From: Alkalilimnicola ehrlichii
GTDB lineage: Bacteria; Pseudomonadota; Gammaproteobacteria; Nitrococcales; AK92
Assembly: GCF_003399765.1 (NCBI RefSeq)
Contig: NZ_NFZV01000010.1
Span: 83,622 to 147,621, forward strand
Direction of reading: 5' to 3'
DNA: 64,000 nucleotides
Both the position numbers and the translations under genes were made by a program. Shown piece after piece: positions 47,965-56,046 of the stretch. Every line of letters starts with the position of its first letter. Position 1 is the stretch's first letter. The notes below the pieces were generated by a model. The model worked only from the letters and a program-made list of their open reading frames with translations. It searched no databases and was not told the DNA's origin.

Positions 47965-49038
47965 ATGCCAAAAGACATTCGCCCCAATACGGCACCGCGC
48001 AACAACCTACGCGCTTTATTACAACATGCGCAACGGCCCATTTTGCTCGCTGTAGCGGGCGATAGCGGCAGCGGTAAAACGACTTACAGCCAAGGCATTC
48101 GCCGTCTCTTAGGCGAAGACATGGTGGCGGCCATTTCGCTCGACGGCTACCACAAAGAAGATCGCGCTATGCGCAAGATCAGCGGGCGCTCGCCGCTCGA
48201 CCCACGGGCGAACGATCTAAAGCTGATCAAATCGCACTTACGGACCTTGCGCGCCGGCCAAGCGGTTGAAATACCCGTATACAATCATGAAACAGGCCTG
48301 TTTGACGAACCGCAGCTCGTCCAACCCAAACCCGTTATTCTGGTCGAGGGTTTGCATGCGTTGTATCCTAACTTTCTACCCTACTTCGATTTCACCCTGT
48401 TCGTCGACTCGGATCGGGAAGTGAAATGGCGTTGGAAGTTGGAGCGCGACGTCAACTGCCGCGGCTACGACCCAGAAGAAGTAAAGCGGGAGATGCAGCG
48501 CCGAGAAGTGGCTTATAAGCGTTGGGTGGACTTTCAAAAGACGCATGCCGACGTCATCGTTAAAGTGCATGAGAGCGAGCTGGCCTCGCTGGCAGTCCAA
48601 GAGTACGAAGGACGTTTACCCGAGAACTGCTATCACATGGAAGTCATCGTCTCGCCCTCGACGGTCCCGCTACCGGCGCTCTATCTCCCAGTGGACTTCA
48701 ACGGCATGACCAAACACGACGCGCTCCCGTTCATGCTGGCGAACGTCCCCAGCAGCTACTGGGGGCGTCAGGTTAACGTGGTGCACGTTGACGGCATCAT
48801 TCCCGTCGACGCCATGTGCCAACTTGAACAGGAAATGGTTCGCTTCACCGGCTTAACGCCGCAATCCGAGTGCGGACTGGGTCAACCGAACAACCCCATA
48901 GCCACCTTAGGATTTACTCAGCTGGTCGTGGCTTGGCCATTCCTTGGCCACATCGCCGGACTATTGCAGCAGTGGGTCGATCAAAAAACGCAATCTCGGC
49001 CGATATGTAAAGGCAACCCAAATCGAGATCGCCGTTAA
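47965..49038 (+). CDS. Phosphoribulokinase-family protein (class II-like)
   Basis: A P-loop kinase of the phosphoribulokinase/uridine kinase family, resembling cyanobacterial/archaeal PRK more than the short proteobacterial CbbP. The P-loop is AVAGDSGSGKTTYS; next come SLDGYHKEDRAMR, SPLDPRANDLKL, PVYNHETGLFDEP, VILVEGLHALYP and the Arg-rich lid RDVNCRGYDPEEV. True PRK makes ribulose 1,5-bisphosphate, but no carboxylating RuBisCO is visible, only a RuBisCO-like protein 1.3 kb on, so the product and pathway are open. The C-terminal 120 residues are conserved-looking with unknown role. The end is uncertain: one more A in the run at about 48981-48986 would stop the protein about ten codons earlier (KNAISADM). 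Confidence 0.75.
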   Translation: MPKDIRPNTAPRNNLRALLQHAQRPILLAVAGDSGSGKTTYSQGIRRLLGEDMVAAISLDGYHKEDRAMRKISGRSPLDPRANDLKLIKSHLRTLRAGQAVEIPVYNHETGLFDEPQLVQPKPVILVEGLHALYPNFLPYFDFTLFVDSDREVKWRWKLERDVNCRGYDPEEVKREMQRREVAYKRWVDFQKTHADVIVKVHESELASLAVQEYEGRLPENCYHMEVIVSPSTVPLPALYLPVDFNGMTKHDALPFMLANVPSSYWGRQVNVVHVDGIIPVDAMCQLEQEMVRFTGLTPQSECGLGQPNNPIATLGFTQLVVAWPFLGHIAGLLQQWVDQKTQSRPICKGNPNRDRR

Positions 49039-49048
49039 CGACTCAGCA

Positions 49049-50098
49049 ATGGACAACGCTATGAGTACAACGCCGCCAGAGCCACCCCTTAATGCGATTG
49101 CTGAACTGCTAAAGCAACGCGACCAGGCGAGCTCCGCATTGGCCAATATCGATCGGGCATTACACCTCGAGCTGACCCGGGCAGCGGCGACCGGCACGGA
49201 CGCGATCTCGCCGACGGCCTTGCTGCGGCAGCTGGTCATTCAACCCGATGTGGCAAACGGAGTACTCACGGCAACCGATGCCTTAGCATCGGCTTTTCCC
49301 CATACGCAAGGCACGCTAGGCCTGCGTAGCGCCCAAGGCTCTACCCGTATTGCCGGCGCCTGGCGCCTCGGCCAAAGCGGAACGCACTTATTGAAAGACA
49401 GCGGCACCAGCCTCGCCCCTCCCTCGCTAACGGTTCCGCTCAACGGTTACAGTATCGACATCGGGGAGCTGCGCCTCTGGAGTGTGGAGCAACAAACGCA
49501 AACGCTGCCGGAGCAAGCGACCATTCACGCCTTTGCGGTGGCTATCGAAGCCGGCCTCGGCGGTTTAATACTCAAGGAACGCCTGGCGGGGGATAGCGCC
49601 CGCGACCCGCTGACCGGCCTCTTCAATCGTCGTTATATGGAAGACACACTGGACCGCGAATTGCACCGTGCCGTTCGCAAACAGCTTGAGTTAGGGTTGA
49701 TTCTGTTAGATATCGACCGTTTCCGCCCTTTCAACGAACGTTACGGCTTGCCCGCCGGCGACCAGGTCCTGCGCGCTTTGGGCGGCTTGATTCAAGCCTC
49801 TTTCCGCGGTTCCGACGTCTGTTGCCGATATAGCGGCCAACAATTTGTCGTGATACTGCCCGAAGCGCCTCTCGCCGATACCTTGCGTCGCGCACAACAA
49901 TTACAGGTTCTCGTAAGAGAGCTGGACCTTCGCTACGAAGGCCGCACCTTACCCCGCATCAGCCTTGCCGTCGGCATCGCCCATTTCCCGCGCCATGCCG
50001 CAAAAGGCGATAATCTCTTGGCCGCCGCGGAAAGTGCGCTCTATCGGGCCAAGCAACACGGCCCTAATCATGTAATGATTGCCGAAAAATACGAGTAA
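49049..50098 (+). CDS. GGDEF-domain protein with degenerate active site (SGQQF)
   Basis: A protein of about 349 residues. The N-terminal half is a helical, possibly GAF-like sensory region (SALANIDRALHLELTRAA; PLNGYSIDIGELRLWSVE). The C-terminal half is a GGDEF domain: DPLTGLFNRRYMEDTL, LILLDIDRFRPFNERYG, and FRGSDVCCRY followed by SGQQF (49832-49846) instead of GG(D/E)EF. The catalytic motif has lost one Gly and both acidic positions, so cyclic-di-GMP synthesis is unlikely. The inhibitory I-site RxxD (RGSD), five residues before it, is kept, so it may bind c-di-GMP as a receptor. It starts 11 bases after the kinase stop and has no transmembrane segment. Confidence 0.85.
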   Translation: MDNAMSTTPPEPPLNAIAELLKQRDQASSALANIDRALHLELTRAAATGTDAISPTALLRQLVIQPDVANGVLTATDALASAFPHTQGTLGLRSAQGSTRIAGAWRLGQSGTHLLKDSGTSLAPPSLTVPLNGYSIDIGELRLWSVEQQTQTLPEQATIHAFAVAIEAGLGGLILKERLAGDSARDPLTGLFNRRYMEDTLDRELHRAVRKQLELGLILLDIDRFRPFNERYGLPAGDQVLRALGGLIQASFRGSDVCCRYSGQQFVVILPEAPLADTLRRAQQLQVLVRELDLRYEGRTLPRISLAVGIAHFPRHAAKGDNLLAAAESALYRAKQHGPNHVMIAEKYE

Positions 50099-50318
50099 TC
50101 GAATGCCCGTAGCAAGCAACCGAATGCTCCCCGACACCTCGGCGGCGGACAAGAGCGTTGTGCGAGGTTTTCGCTGGGATAGAATGCGTCCCTTTGCCGA
50201 GCCTGGATCGCCCTGTCATGAAACCTGATTTGCTCCGCGGGGCCGCATTCGTCGTCGGCGCGGGAATTTTAACAATGCGACAAGGGCGCGCTAACCGGTG
50301 TAGCCGGCCCGCTAAGCA

Positions 50319-50343
50319 CGTAACCTGAAGTTACGGGTATAAT
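50319..50343 (+). promoter_or_regulatory. Candidate promoter with overlapping operator before the RuBisCO-like gene
   Basis: The inverted repeat CGTAAC-CTGAA-GTTACG (50319-50335) is followed two bases later by a perfect TATAAT (50338-50343), 41 bases before the GTG start. There is no good -35 box, so an activator or repressor bound at the repeat is plausible. No known regulator is identified. Confidence 0.45.
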
Positions 50344-50383
50344 GCCCCGCCACTGCCCAAACGCGTAAGATGGAAGCTCATTT

Positions 50384-51480
50384 GTGACCGAACGTCTACT
50401 GGTAAGTTACCAACTGCACCTAAGCGAAGGGGAATCCGCTGAAGAAAAAGCGCGAGGTATCGCCCTTGAGCAAACTGTCGAGCTGCCTTGGGACTGCGTT
50501 CCGGAAGCCCTGCGGGAGCAGGTCGTAGGAGAAATCGTCGCGCTCGAAGCCGTGTCGGCGGATTGCTATACGGCCACGATAGCGTATCCGCTGGAAGTGA
50601 TCGGTAACGAGTTAACACAGTGCCTTAACGTATTGTTCGGCAATATTTCCTTAAAAGGCGGGTTGCGCATCGTCGATATTCGCTGGCCGACCGTTTTAAC
50701 CGAACAATTTGCCGGCCCCGCCTTCGGCGTCGCCGGCCTGCGACAACTCTGCCAGGTCCAACAGCGCCCCCTGTTAGCGACCGCACTGAAACCCGTCGGC
50801 TTAAAGGCCAGCGAACTTGCACAACATTGTTACCAATTCGCGTTAGGCGGTATCGATATTATCAAGGACGACCATGGACTCGCCGACCAACCGAGCGCGC
50901 CGTTTCGCGAGCGGCTGCAACGCTGCCAGGAAGCGGTTACCCGCGCCAATGCGGAAACAGGAAACGCGAGCCTTTACTTTCCGAATGTCACCGCCGGCCC
51001 TGGCGTACTGGAGGAAAGGCTCGCAGCCGCGGCACAAGCCGGTTGCAAGGGCGTCCTCATCAGCCCTTGGTTAACCGGGCTCGACGCGATGCGTGCTGCG
51101 CGCGACCGCTACGGTTTAGCCTTGATGGCCCATCCGGCCTTTACCGGCAGCTATTTCACCGGTGCCGCCTCGATCGCCCCCGGCCTCTTTCTCGGCGATC
51201 TGTTCCGGCTCGCCGCGCCGACGCCTCTATTTATCCCAACGCGGGCGGCCGCTTCGGTTTCGATTTGGCAACCTGTGCATTTATCAATACCCGCCTCCGA
51301 CAACCGCTGGCAGGTATCGCCCCGAGCTTCCCAACGCCGGGCGGCGGCATGGACGTTAAGCGCGCGCCGGAATGGATCGAGCGCTACGGAATCGATACCA
51401 TTTTGCTGATTGGCGGAAGCCTCTACGCACAAGGCGACCTACGCGGCGCTTCACAAGCGCTGCGCGAAGCCATCGGCTAA
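50384..51480 (+). CDS. RuBisCO-like protein (form IV; frameshifted), probable methylthioribulose-1-phosphate isomerase
   Basis: A RuBisCO-like protein of about 365 residues. It keeps the active-site lysine block (LATALKPVGLK) and carbamylation region GGIDIIKDDHGL, but the metal-binding Glu after KDD is His and the second Lys of KPK is Val, so CO2 fixation is not expected. The frame changes between about 51208 and 51222 (LGDLFRLA to ADASIYPNAGGRFGF), fitting one lost base. In Rhodospirillum rubrum a form IV protein isomerises 5-methylthioribulose 1-phosphate to methylthioxylulose 5-phosphate, which a cupin then converts to deoxyxylulose 5-phosphate and methanethiol. A cupin gene follows here after 25 bases, so I infer the same MTA-isoprenoid shunt. 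A DK-MTP enolase role is less likely. The GTG start follows GGAAG. Confidence 0.82.
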
Positions 51481-51505
51481 ACCAAGCCCGCGAGGTATCT
51501 TTCAT

Positions 51506-51967
51506 ATGGGCGACAACGCATCGAAAATCGTTCGCGCGAATAACTATCGCTGGAACAGCGTCGACTTACGCGAATACAAAACCGAAGGCAGCCATTTCAA
51601 GGACATCACACGGCAAACCCTGCTGGGCGAAGGCGACGGAGAGCAGGCGCTGAACGCGCTAACCCGTTATTTCGAAGTCCAACCCGGGGGGTATTCCACC
51701 TTAGAGAAACACGAGCACACCCACTCGGTGATCATTATCCGGGGCGCCGGCGAGGTCATCTTAGAGGATCGAGTAGAGCCCGTCGGCTTGCACGACTGCG
51801 TTTACATCGCGCCCAATACATTCCACCAGTTTCATGCAACCTCCGAAGAACCGCTCGGTTTTCTATGCATTGTCGACCGCGATCGCGATCGACCGCAATT
51901 GCCGAGCGAGGAAGATCTCGAACGTCTACGACAGACCGAAGCCGTCGCAAGCAGGCTGAAAGCCTAA
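51506..51967 (+). CDS. Cupin, probable methylthioxylulose 5-phosphate methylsulfurylase
   Basis: A 153-residue single-domain cupin. Motif 1 reads GGYSTLEKHEHTHSVIIIRGAGEV, split by strands, with three His and a Glu, and motif 2 is LHDCVYIAPNTFHQFHAT, giving a metal-binding barrel. Directly downstream of the RuBisCO-like gene, it occupies the place of the R. rubrum cupin that removes methanethiol from methylthioxylulose 5-phosphate to yield the isoprenoid precursor deoxyxylulose 5-phosphate. That role is an inference from gene pairing and fold. The start ATG 51506 is preceded by GAGG; the upstream open frame is ignored. Confidence 0.8.
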   Translation: MGDNASKIVRANNYRWNSVDLREYKTEGSHFKDITRQTLLGEGDGEQALNALTRYFEVQPGGYSTLEKHEHTHSVIIIRGAGEVILEDRVEPVGLHDCVYIAPNTFHQFHATSEEPLGFLCIVDRDRDRPQLPSEEDLERLRQTEAVASRLKA

Positions 51968-52026
51968 GCATCATAACGGCGCCCGCCGGCAGCAAACCGC
52001 AGGCGCATATCCAATAAAGGCCGACC

Positions 52027-54092
52027 ATGAGCAAAAAGGATTTCTACTCGATCTACACCCACGGATTTCTTCGCTGCGCCGTCTGCATGCCCGCCGTACG
52101 CGTTGCCGATCCGCGTTTTAACGCCGAACGCACCTTAGAGCTCGCACAACGAGCATCGGACGCGGGCGCCGGCGTCGCACTTTTCCCCGAGTTAGGTCTA
52201 TCCGCTTATAGCAATGACGACTTATTTCATCAAGACGCCTTGCTTGAGGCGTGCCTGGAGGCTTTGCAAACGCTGATCGACGCCAGCGCCGACCTCGCTC
52301 CCCTGCTGCTAATTGGCATGCCGCTACGGGTGGACGGCCGACTTTTCAACGTCGCGATAACGCTCTATCGCGGCCGCATCCTCGGGGTCGCGCCCAAGAC
52401 TTACTTGCCTAATTACCGCGAGTACTACGAGAAGCGTCAATTTACCTCCGGGCGCGATACCGTCCGCGATACCATCGAATTACTGGGACAAAGCGCCCCG
52501 TTTGGCAACGACCTACTCTATGCGGCCGATAATTGGCCCGATTTCATTCTGCACACCGAGATCTGCGAAGACGTCTGGGCGCCGATTCCGCCCAGCACCT
52601 ATGCGGCCATGGCGGGCGCGACCGTGTTGGCCAATTTATCGGCAAGTAACATCACCATCGGCAAAGCCGAAGATCGGCGCGATCTTTGCGCGGCACAAAG
52701 CGGCAAATGTATTGCCGCGTACCTCTACTCCGCCGCAGGCCCCGGCGAGTCGACCAACGACCTGGCTTGGGACGGCCATGCCGTTATTTTCGAAAACGGT
52801 AAGCGTCTGGCAGAGTCGGAGCGTTTCCCCAGCAGCGAGCAGTTAATCCTAGCCGATATCGACCTGGAGCGGCTCGCGCAAGAGCGCATGCGCACGCATA
52901 CCTTCACCGACACCGCGGGCGTGCACCGGGAGCAGGTGCGTCGTCTACGCCGAGTCGGCTTTACCTTCTCGGCACCGGAACGCGTTCATGAACTGAAACG
53001 CCCGCTGGAGCGCTTCCCATACGTCCCGAGCGACCTGGAGAAGCGCGACGAGCAGTGCTACGAAGCCTATAACATTCAGGTTCACGGGCTCGCAAAACGC
53101 ATTCAAAGCAGCGGTATAGAACGCTTGGTTATCGGCGTCTCCGGGGGGCTTGATTCAACGCATGCCCTTATTGTCGCTGCCAAAACCATGGATCGACTAG
53201 GCTTACCGAGAACGAATATCTATGCCTACACCATGCCCGGCTTCGCCACCAGCAATACAACCTTAAAAATGCGCATGCATTGATGCGCGACTTGGGCGTA
53301 ACGGCCGCAGAGATCGACATCCGCCCCTCCTGCCAGCAGATGCTCCGCGACATCGGCCATCCGGCTGCCGAAGGCGAGCCGGTGTACGATGTCACCTTCG
53401 AGAATGTGCAAGCTGGCGAGCGCACATCGCATTTATTTCGGCTCGCCAACCGACATCACGCCATGGTGGTCGGAACCGGCGACCTAAGCGAGTTGGCCCT
53501 AGGCTGGGCGACTTACGGCGTGGGCGACCACATGTCGCACTACAACGTCAATGTCTCCGTACCAAAAACGCTGATTCAATACCTAATTCGTTGGGTAATA
53601 AGCTCTCGACAATTCGATTCGGCGACGGCGGAGACCTTACAAGCCGTGCTCGATACGGAAATCTCCCCCGAGCTAGTCCCCGGGGAGGACGATAGCGGCG
53701 AACCGGCCCAAAGCACCGAAGCTAAAATTGGTCCTTACGAGTTGCAGGATTTCAACATCTATTATGTAACCCGTTACGGCTTTCGCCCCAGCAAAGTTGC
53801 CTTCCTTTCTTGGCAGGCCTGGCACGATCGCAATCGAGGCGCCTGGCCGCCGGACCTTGCCCCCGAGAAGCGCAACCAATACGACATCGATCAAATTAAG
53901 CACTGGCTGGAATTATTCTTATATCGCTTCTTCAAAATCAGCCAGTTCAAACGCACCTGCATCCCCAACGGGCCGAAGGTCGGCTCCGGCGGCTCGCTAT
54001 CGCCGCGCGGGGATTGGCGAGCGCCCAGCGACTCCGAAGCCGAACTGTGGTTGCGAGAATTACGCGATAACGTTCCGAAAACAGAAACTTAA
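52027..54092 (+). CDS. nadE: Glutamine-dependent NAD+ synthetase (frameshifted)
   Basis: A two-domain NAD synthetase of about 688 residues. The N-terminal nitrilase-type glutaminase has its Glu in [11 protein letters not shown], Lys in [14 protein letters not shown] and Cys in [11 protein letters not shown]. The C-terminal synthetase has the PP-loop [15 protein letters not shown] and later [22 protein letters not shown] and [12 protein letters not shown]. It amidates nicotinic acid adenine dinucleotide with ammonia from glutamine. The frame breaks in the A5 run at about 53265-53269: NTTLKMRMH should be [18 protein letters not shown] once one A is added. All motifs are intact, so the gene is functional in my view. 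It starts 59 bases after the cupin. Confidence 0.92.
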
Positions 54093-54517
54093 GCCGACAC
54101 CGGAAAAAGGGCCCGTTGCATTTAAGCTCAAGGGGCTTTGCTTCGCCGCAAAAGAGCATGCTTTCGGTTCATCGCGCTTTGGCGGGATGATGGTTTGGTT
54201 GGGGTTATTTTGGGTGTCGATGAACCCTATTTTTCACCACTACAAGCCAATAAGGCAACATAGCCACTTTTTACACACACCAATCTGTCGCCTAATGGCG
54301 ACAGATTGGCAAGAAAACCGACAAAAGAACAAACCCAAGGCACTGCAATAAAAGAAAAAAACCAATAACGAACAAACTTAAGCGCTTTCCCGCCGTTTTC
54401 CCCTTGAATACCTCCTAAACGCCACAATTATTTGCTACTGATATAACCGAATACGGTTTTATCGACCGACGAGCGGAACGCTTGCCGGTAATGATCGTAA
54501 GCGCAAGGAGGTGCTGA
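54093..54517. other. 425-bp intergenic region
   Basis: Contains the hairpin at 54280-54309. The AT-richer part 54310-54500 should hold the promoter of the acidic exported protein; an AAGGAGG ribosome site lies at about 54507-54513. The open frame through 54351 is a shadow of nadE. Confidence 0.5.
54280..54309 (+). terminator. Perfect 13-bp hairpin after nadE
   Basis: Arms 54280-54292 (CCAATCTGTCGCC) and 54297-54309 pair perfectly around a TAAT loop. It is 188 bases after the nadE stop. There is no T run on the plus strand. Confidence 0.55.
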
Positions 54518-55078
54518 ATGAATTTCAAAAAGGAACTACTGGCCATGGCTGCCGCGGGCGCACTGGTAATGACGCCGGCTTGGGCGTTCGCCGAGGACGA
54601 GGACCGGGCGCAGATTGATCAACAGGAAGAGCAGGTGGAAATCGATCGCGAGGGCGAAGATGACGTTGCCCTGTTCGAAGAGGACGAGGACACCGAGCAG
54701 TTTGCCCCGTTCGACGAAGAGCGTGACGAGGTCGCCGAAGATGACTGGGCCGTCGAAACCGACGATGAAATGGCCGAAGTCGAGCCACCGGTTAGCGACG
54801 AACTGATCCTTCAGCTGCAACAAGCGCTTAATCAAGAAGGGCAAGACATCGCCGAAGACGGGATCTGGGGTCCGGAAACCGAAGAAGCGCTTAGCCAGTA
54901 TCAGCAGGACCAAGGCATAGACGCAACCGGCCAGCTGGATGCCGAAACGCTCGCGCAGCTTAACCTCGACGAGGAAGGCGACGTCGCCATGGCCGAAGAG
55001 GAGCAGGCCGAGGTAGACGAAGAGGACGACGATACAGCCTTCTTCCAGGAAGAAACGGTCGAAGAGGAGCAGAACTAA
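54518..55078 (+). CDS. Acidic exported protein with peptidoglycan-binding domain
   Basis: A 186-residue protein. The signal peptide (LLAMAAAGALVMTPAWAFA) is followed by a very acidic region (EGEDDVALFEEDEDTEQF), a peptidoglycan-binding type 1 domain (ILQLQQALNQEGQDIAEDGI with WGPETEEALSQYQQDQGID and LDAETLAQLNL) and an acidic tail (QAEVDEEDDDTAFF). About a third of the mature residues are Asp or Glu, far above the neighbours; this fits an envelope protein facing high salt. No enzyme domain is present, so it may tether or buffer at the cell wall. Start ATG follows AAGGAGGTGCTGA. Confidence 0.83.
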   Translation: MNFKKELLAMAAAGALVMTPAWAFAEDEDRAQIDQQEEQVEIDREGEDDVALFEEDEDTEQFAPFDEERDEVAEDDWAVETDDEMAEVEPPVSDELILQLQQALNQEGQDIAEDGIWGPETEEALSQYQQDQGIDATGQLDAETLAQLNLDEEGDVAMAEEEQAEVDEEDDDTAFFQEETVEEEQN

Positions 55079-55100
55079 GGTATTAGTTCTCGCCAATCAA

Positions 55101-55135
55101 AGTAGCCGATCGGCCTTCATGGCCGACCGGCTACT
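55101..55135 (+). terminator. Hairpin after the acidic exported protein
   Basis: Arms 55101-55115 (AGTAGCCGATCGGCC) and 55121-55135 pair with one mismatch around a TTCAT loop, about 20 bases after the stop. Confidence 0.65.
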
Positions 55136-55227
55136 TATCGTTCACGCCCTTGTCCCTTTTTATGTTTATCGCGCTAAGGTCTATGCTTAGTCGCTATTGT
55201 CGGTAGCGATGCGTGATGAACCATCTT

Positions 55228-55722
55228 TTAATGGCTATGGTGGCCTCCACCATGACCATGACGGCGATGTCCACTCGGATGCCGCGCTTCGGCGGTCACA
55301 TCCAAACGACTACCGTCATTAAAAATCAACGTGAGCGGCACGTCGTCCCCAGCTGCCAAGGCATGCTCAAGCCCTAACAACATAATGTGATAACCGCCCG
55401 GCTCCAGCCCAATTTCGTCGCCGGCAGGGACGATAATCTCCTCCACCTTGCGCATTTTCATCACACCATCTTCATGCAAATGCGTGTGCAGCTCCACGGT
55501 CTGCGCAATGGTCGACTCGGCGGCAACCAGTGCGAACGTCTCGTCGCTTGGATTGCGAAGCGTCATATAGGCCGCGCTGTTTTCCATTCCCGGCGGCGTA
55601 GCCCGCGCAAACGGGTCGCTCACTTGAATCGAATCGGCCGCAAAATCTGCCCACGCCGCCATCATCGGCATACCGGCTAAGACAAAACCCAATGCCCAAG
55701 ACGCCAAGGCGTTTGCCTTCAT
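55228..55722 (-). CDS. PCuAC-type periplasmic metallochaperone with His-rich tail
   Basis: A 164-residue exported protein of the PCuAC (DUF461) family, known as periplasmic copper chaperones for cytochrome oxidase assembly. It has a signal peptide (NALASWALGFVLAGMPMMAAWA), DPFARATPPGMENSAAYMTL, and the metal site HLHEDGVMKMRKVEEI ... GGYHIMLLGL with His and Met ligands. Its C-terminus is unusually His-rich (HPSGHRRHGHGGGHHSH), which would add zinc or copper binding. The frame is open to 55803; ATG 55722 has GGGGAG eight bases before it. It is divergent from the metal-uptake locus, sharing a 320-base upstream region with a Zur-like box, so a link with zinc is possible. Confidence 0.87.
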   Translation of the reverse strand: MKANALASWALGFVLAGMPMMAAWADFAADSIQVSDPFARATPPGMENSAAYMTLRNPSDETFALVAAESTIAQTVELHTHLHEDGVMKMRKVEEIIVPAGDEIGLEPGGYHIMLLGLEHALAAGDDVPLTLIFNDGSRLDVTAEARHPSGHRRHGHGGGHHSH

Positions 55723-55985
55723 GCTATTCACTCCCCTCATGCCTTTCATAAGCCCTTCAAGGTAACGCGAAACAATGCCCTTACCTCTCGCTGCCGCCCC
55801 CACCGAGGTGGCAAGGGAAATTATTCGGCGCTTCTTTAACCGTTACCGTTCGGGAAACCTTCATTTAATCCACCCCACGCGGAGATACGTTACCCCGGCG
55901 AAGCATCTCGCACCGAATACCGGTGAATCCTCTCACAAATTCAGCGACGGATGAATCCATCGCAATGGCTATAGCTTGCCGTCGC

Positions 55986-56006
55986 AAGCGTTATGTTATA
56001 ACGTTT
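55986..56006 (+). promoter_or_regulatory. Candidate Zur (zinc-uptake repressor) box
   Basis: AAGCGTTATGTTATAACGTTT has the core GTTATGTTATAAC (55990-56002), which matches the gammaproteobacterial Zur core GTTATANTATAAC at all defined positions but one. The arms CGTTAT and ATAACG are exactly symmetrical. It ends 40 bases before the receptor ATG, a typical repressor position. Confidence 0.65.
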
Positions 56007-56046
56007 CGACTGCGCTAATAACTACGACGAAACTCGCCATACCGCC

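Noticed and set aside
50384..51480. A genuine CO2-fixing RuBisCO working with the upstream phosphoribulokinase
   Set aside because: The metal-binding Glu after KDD is His, the second Lys of KPK is Val and no small subunit gene follows; the next gene is a cupin.
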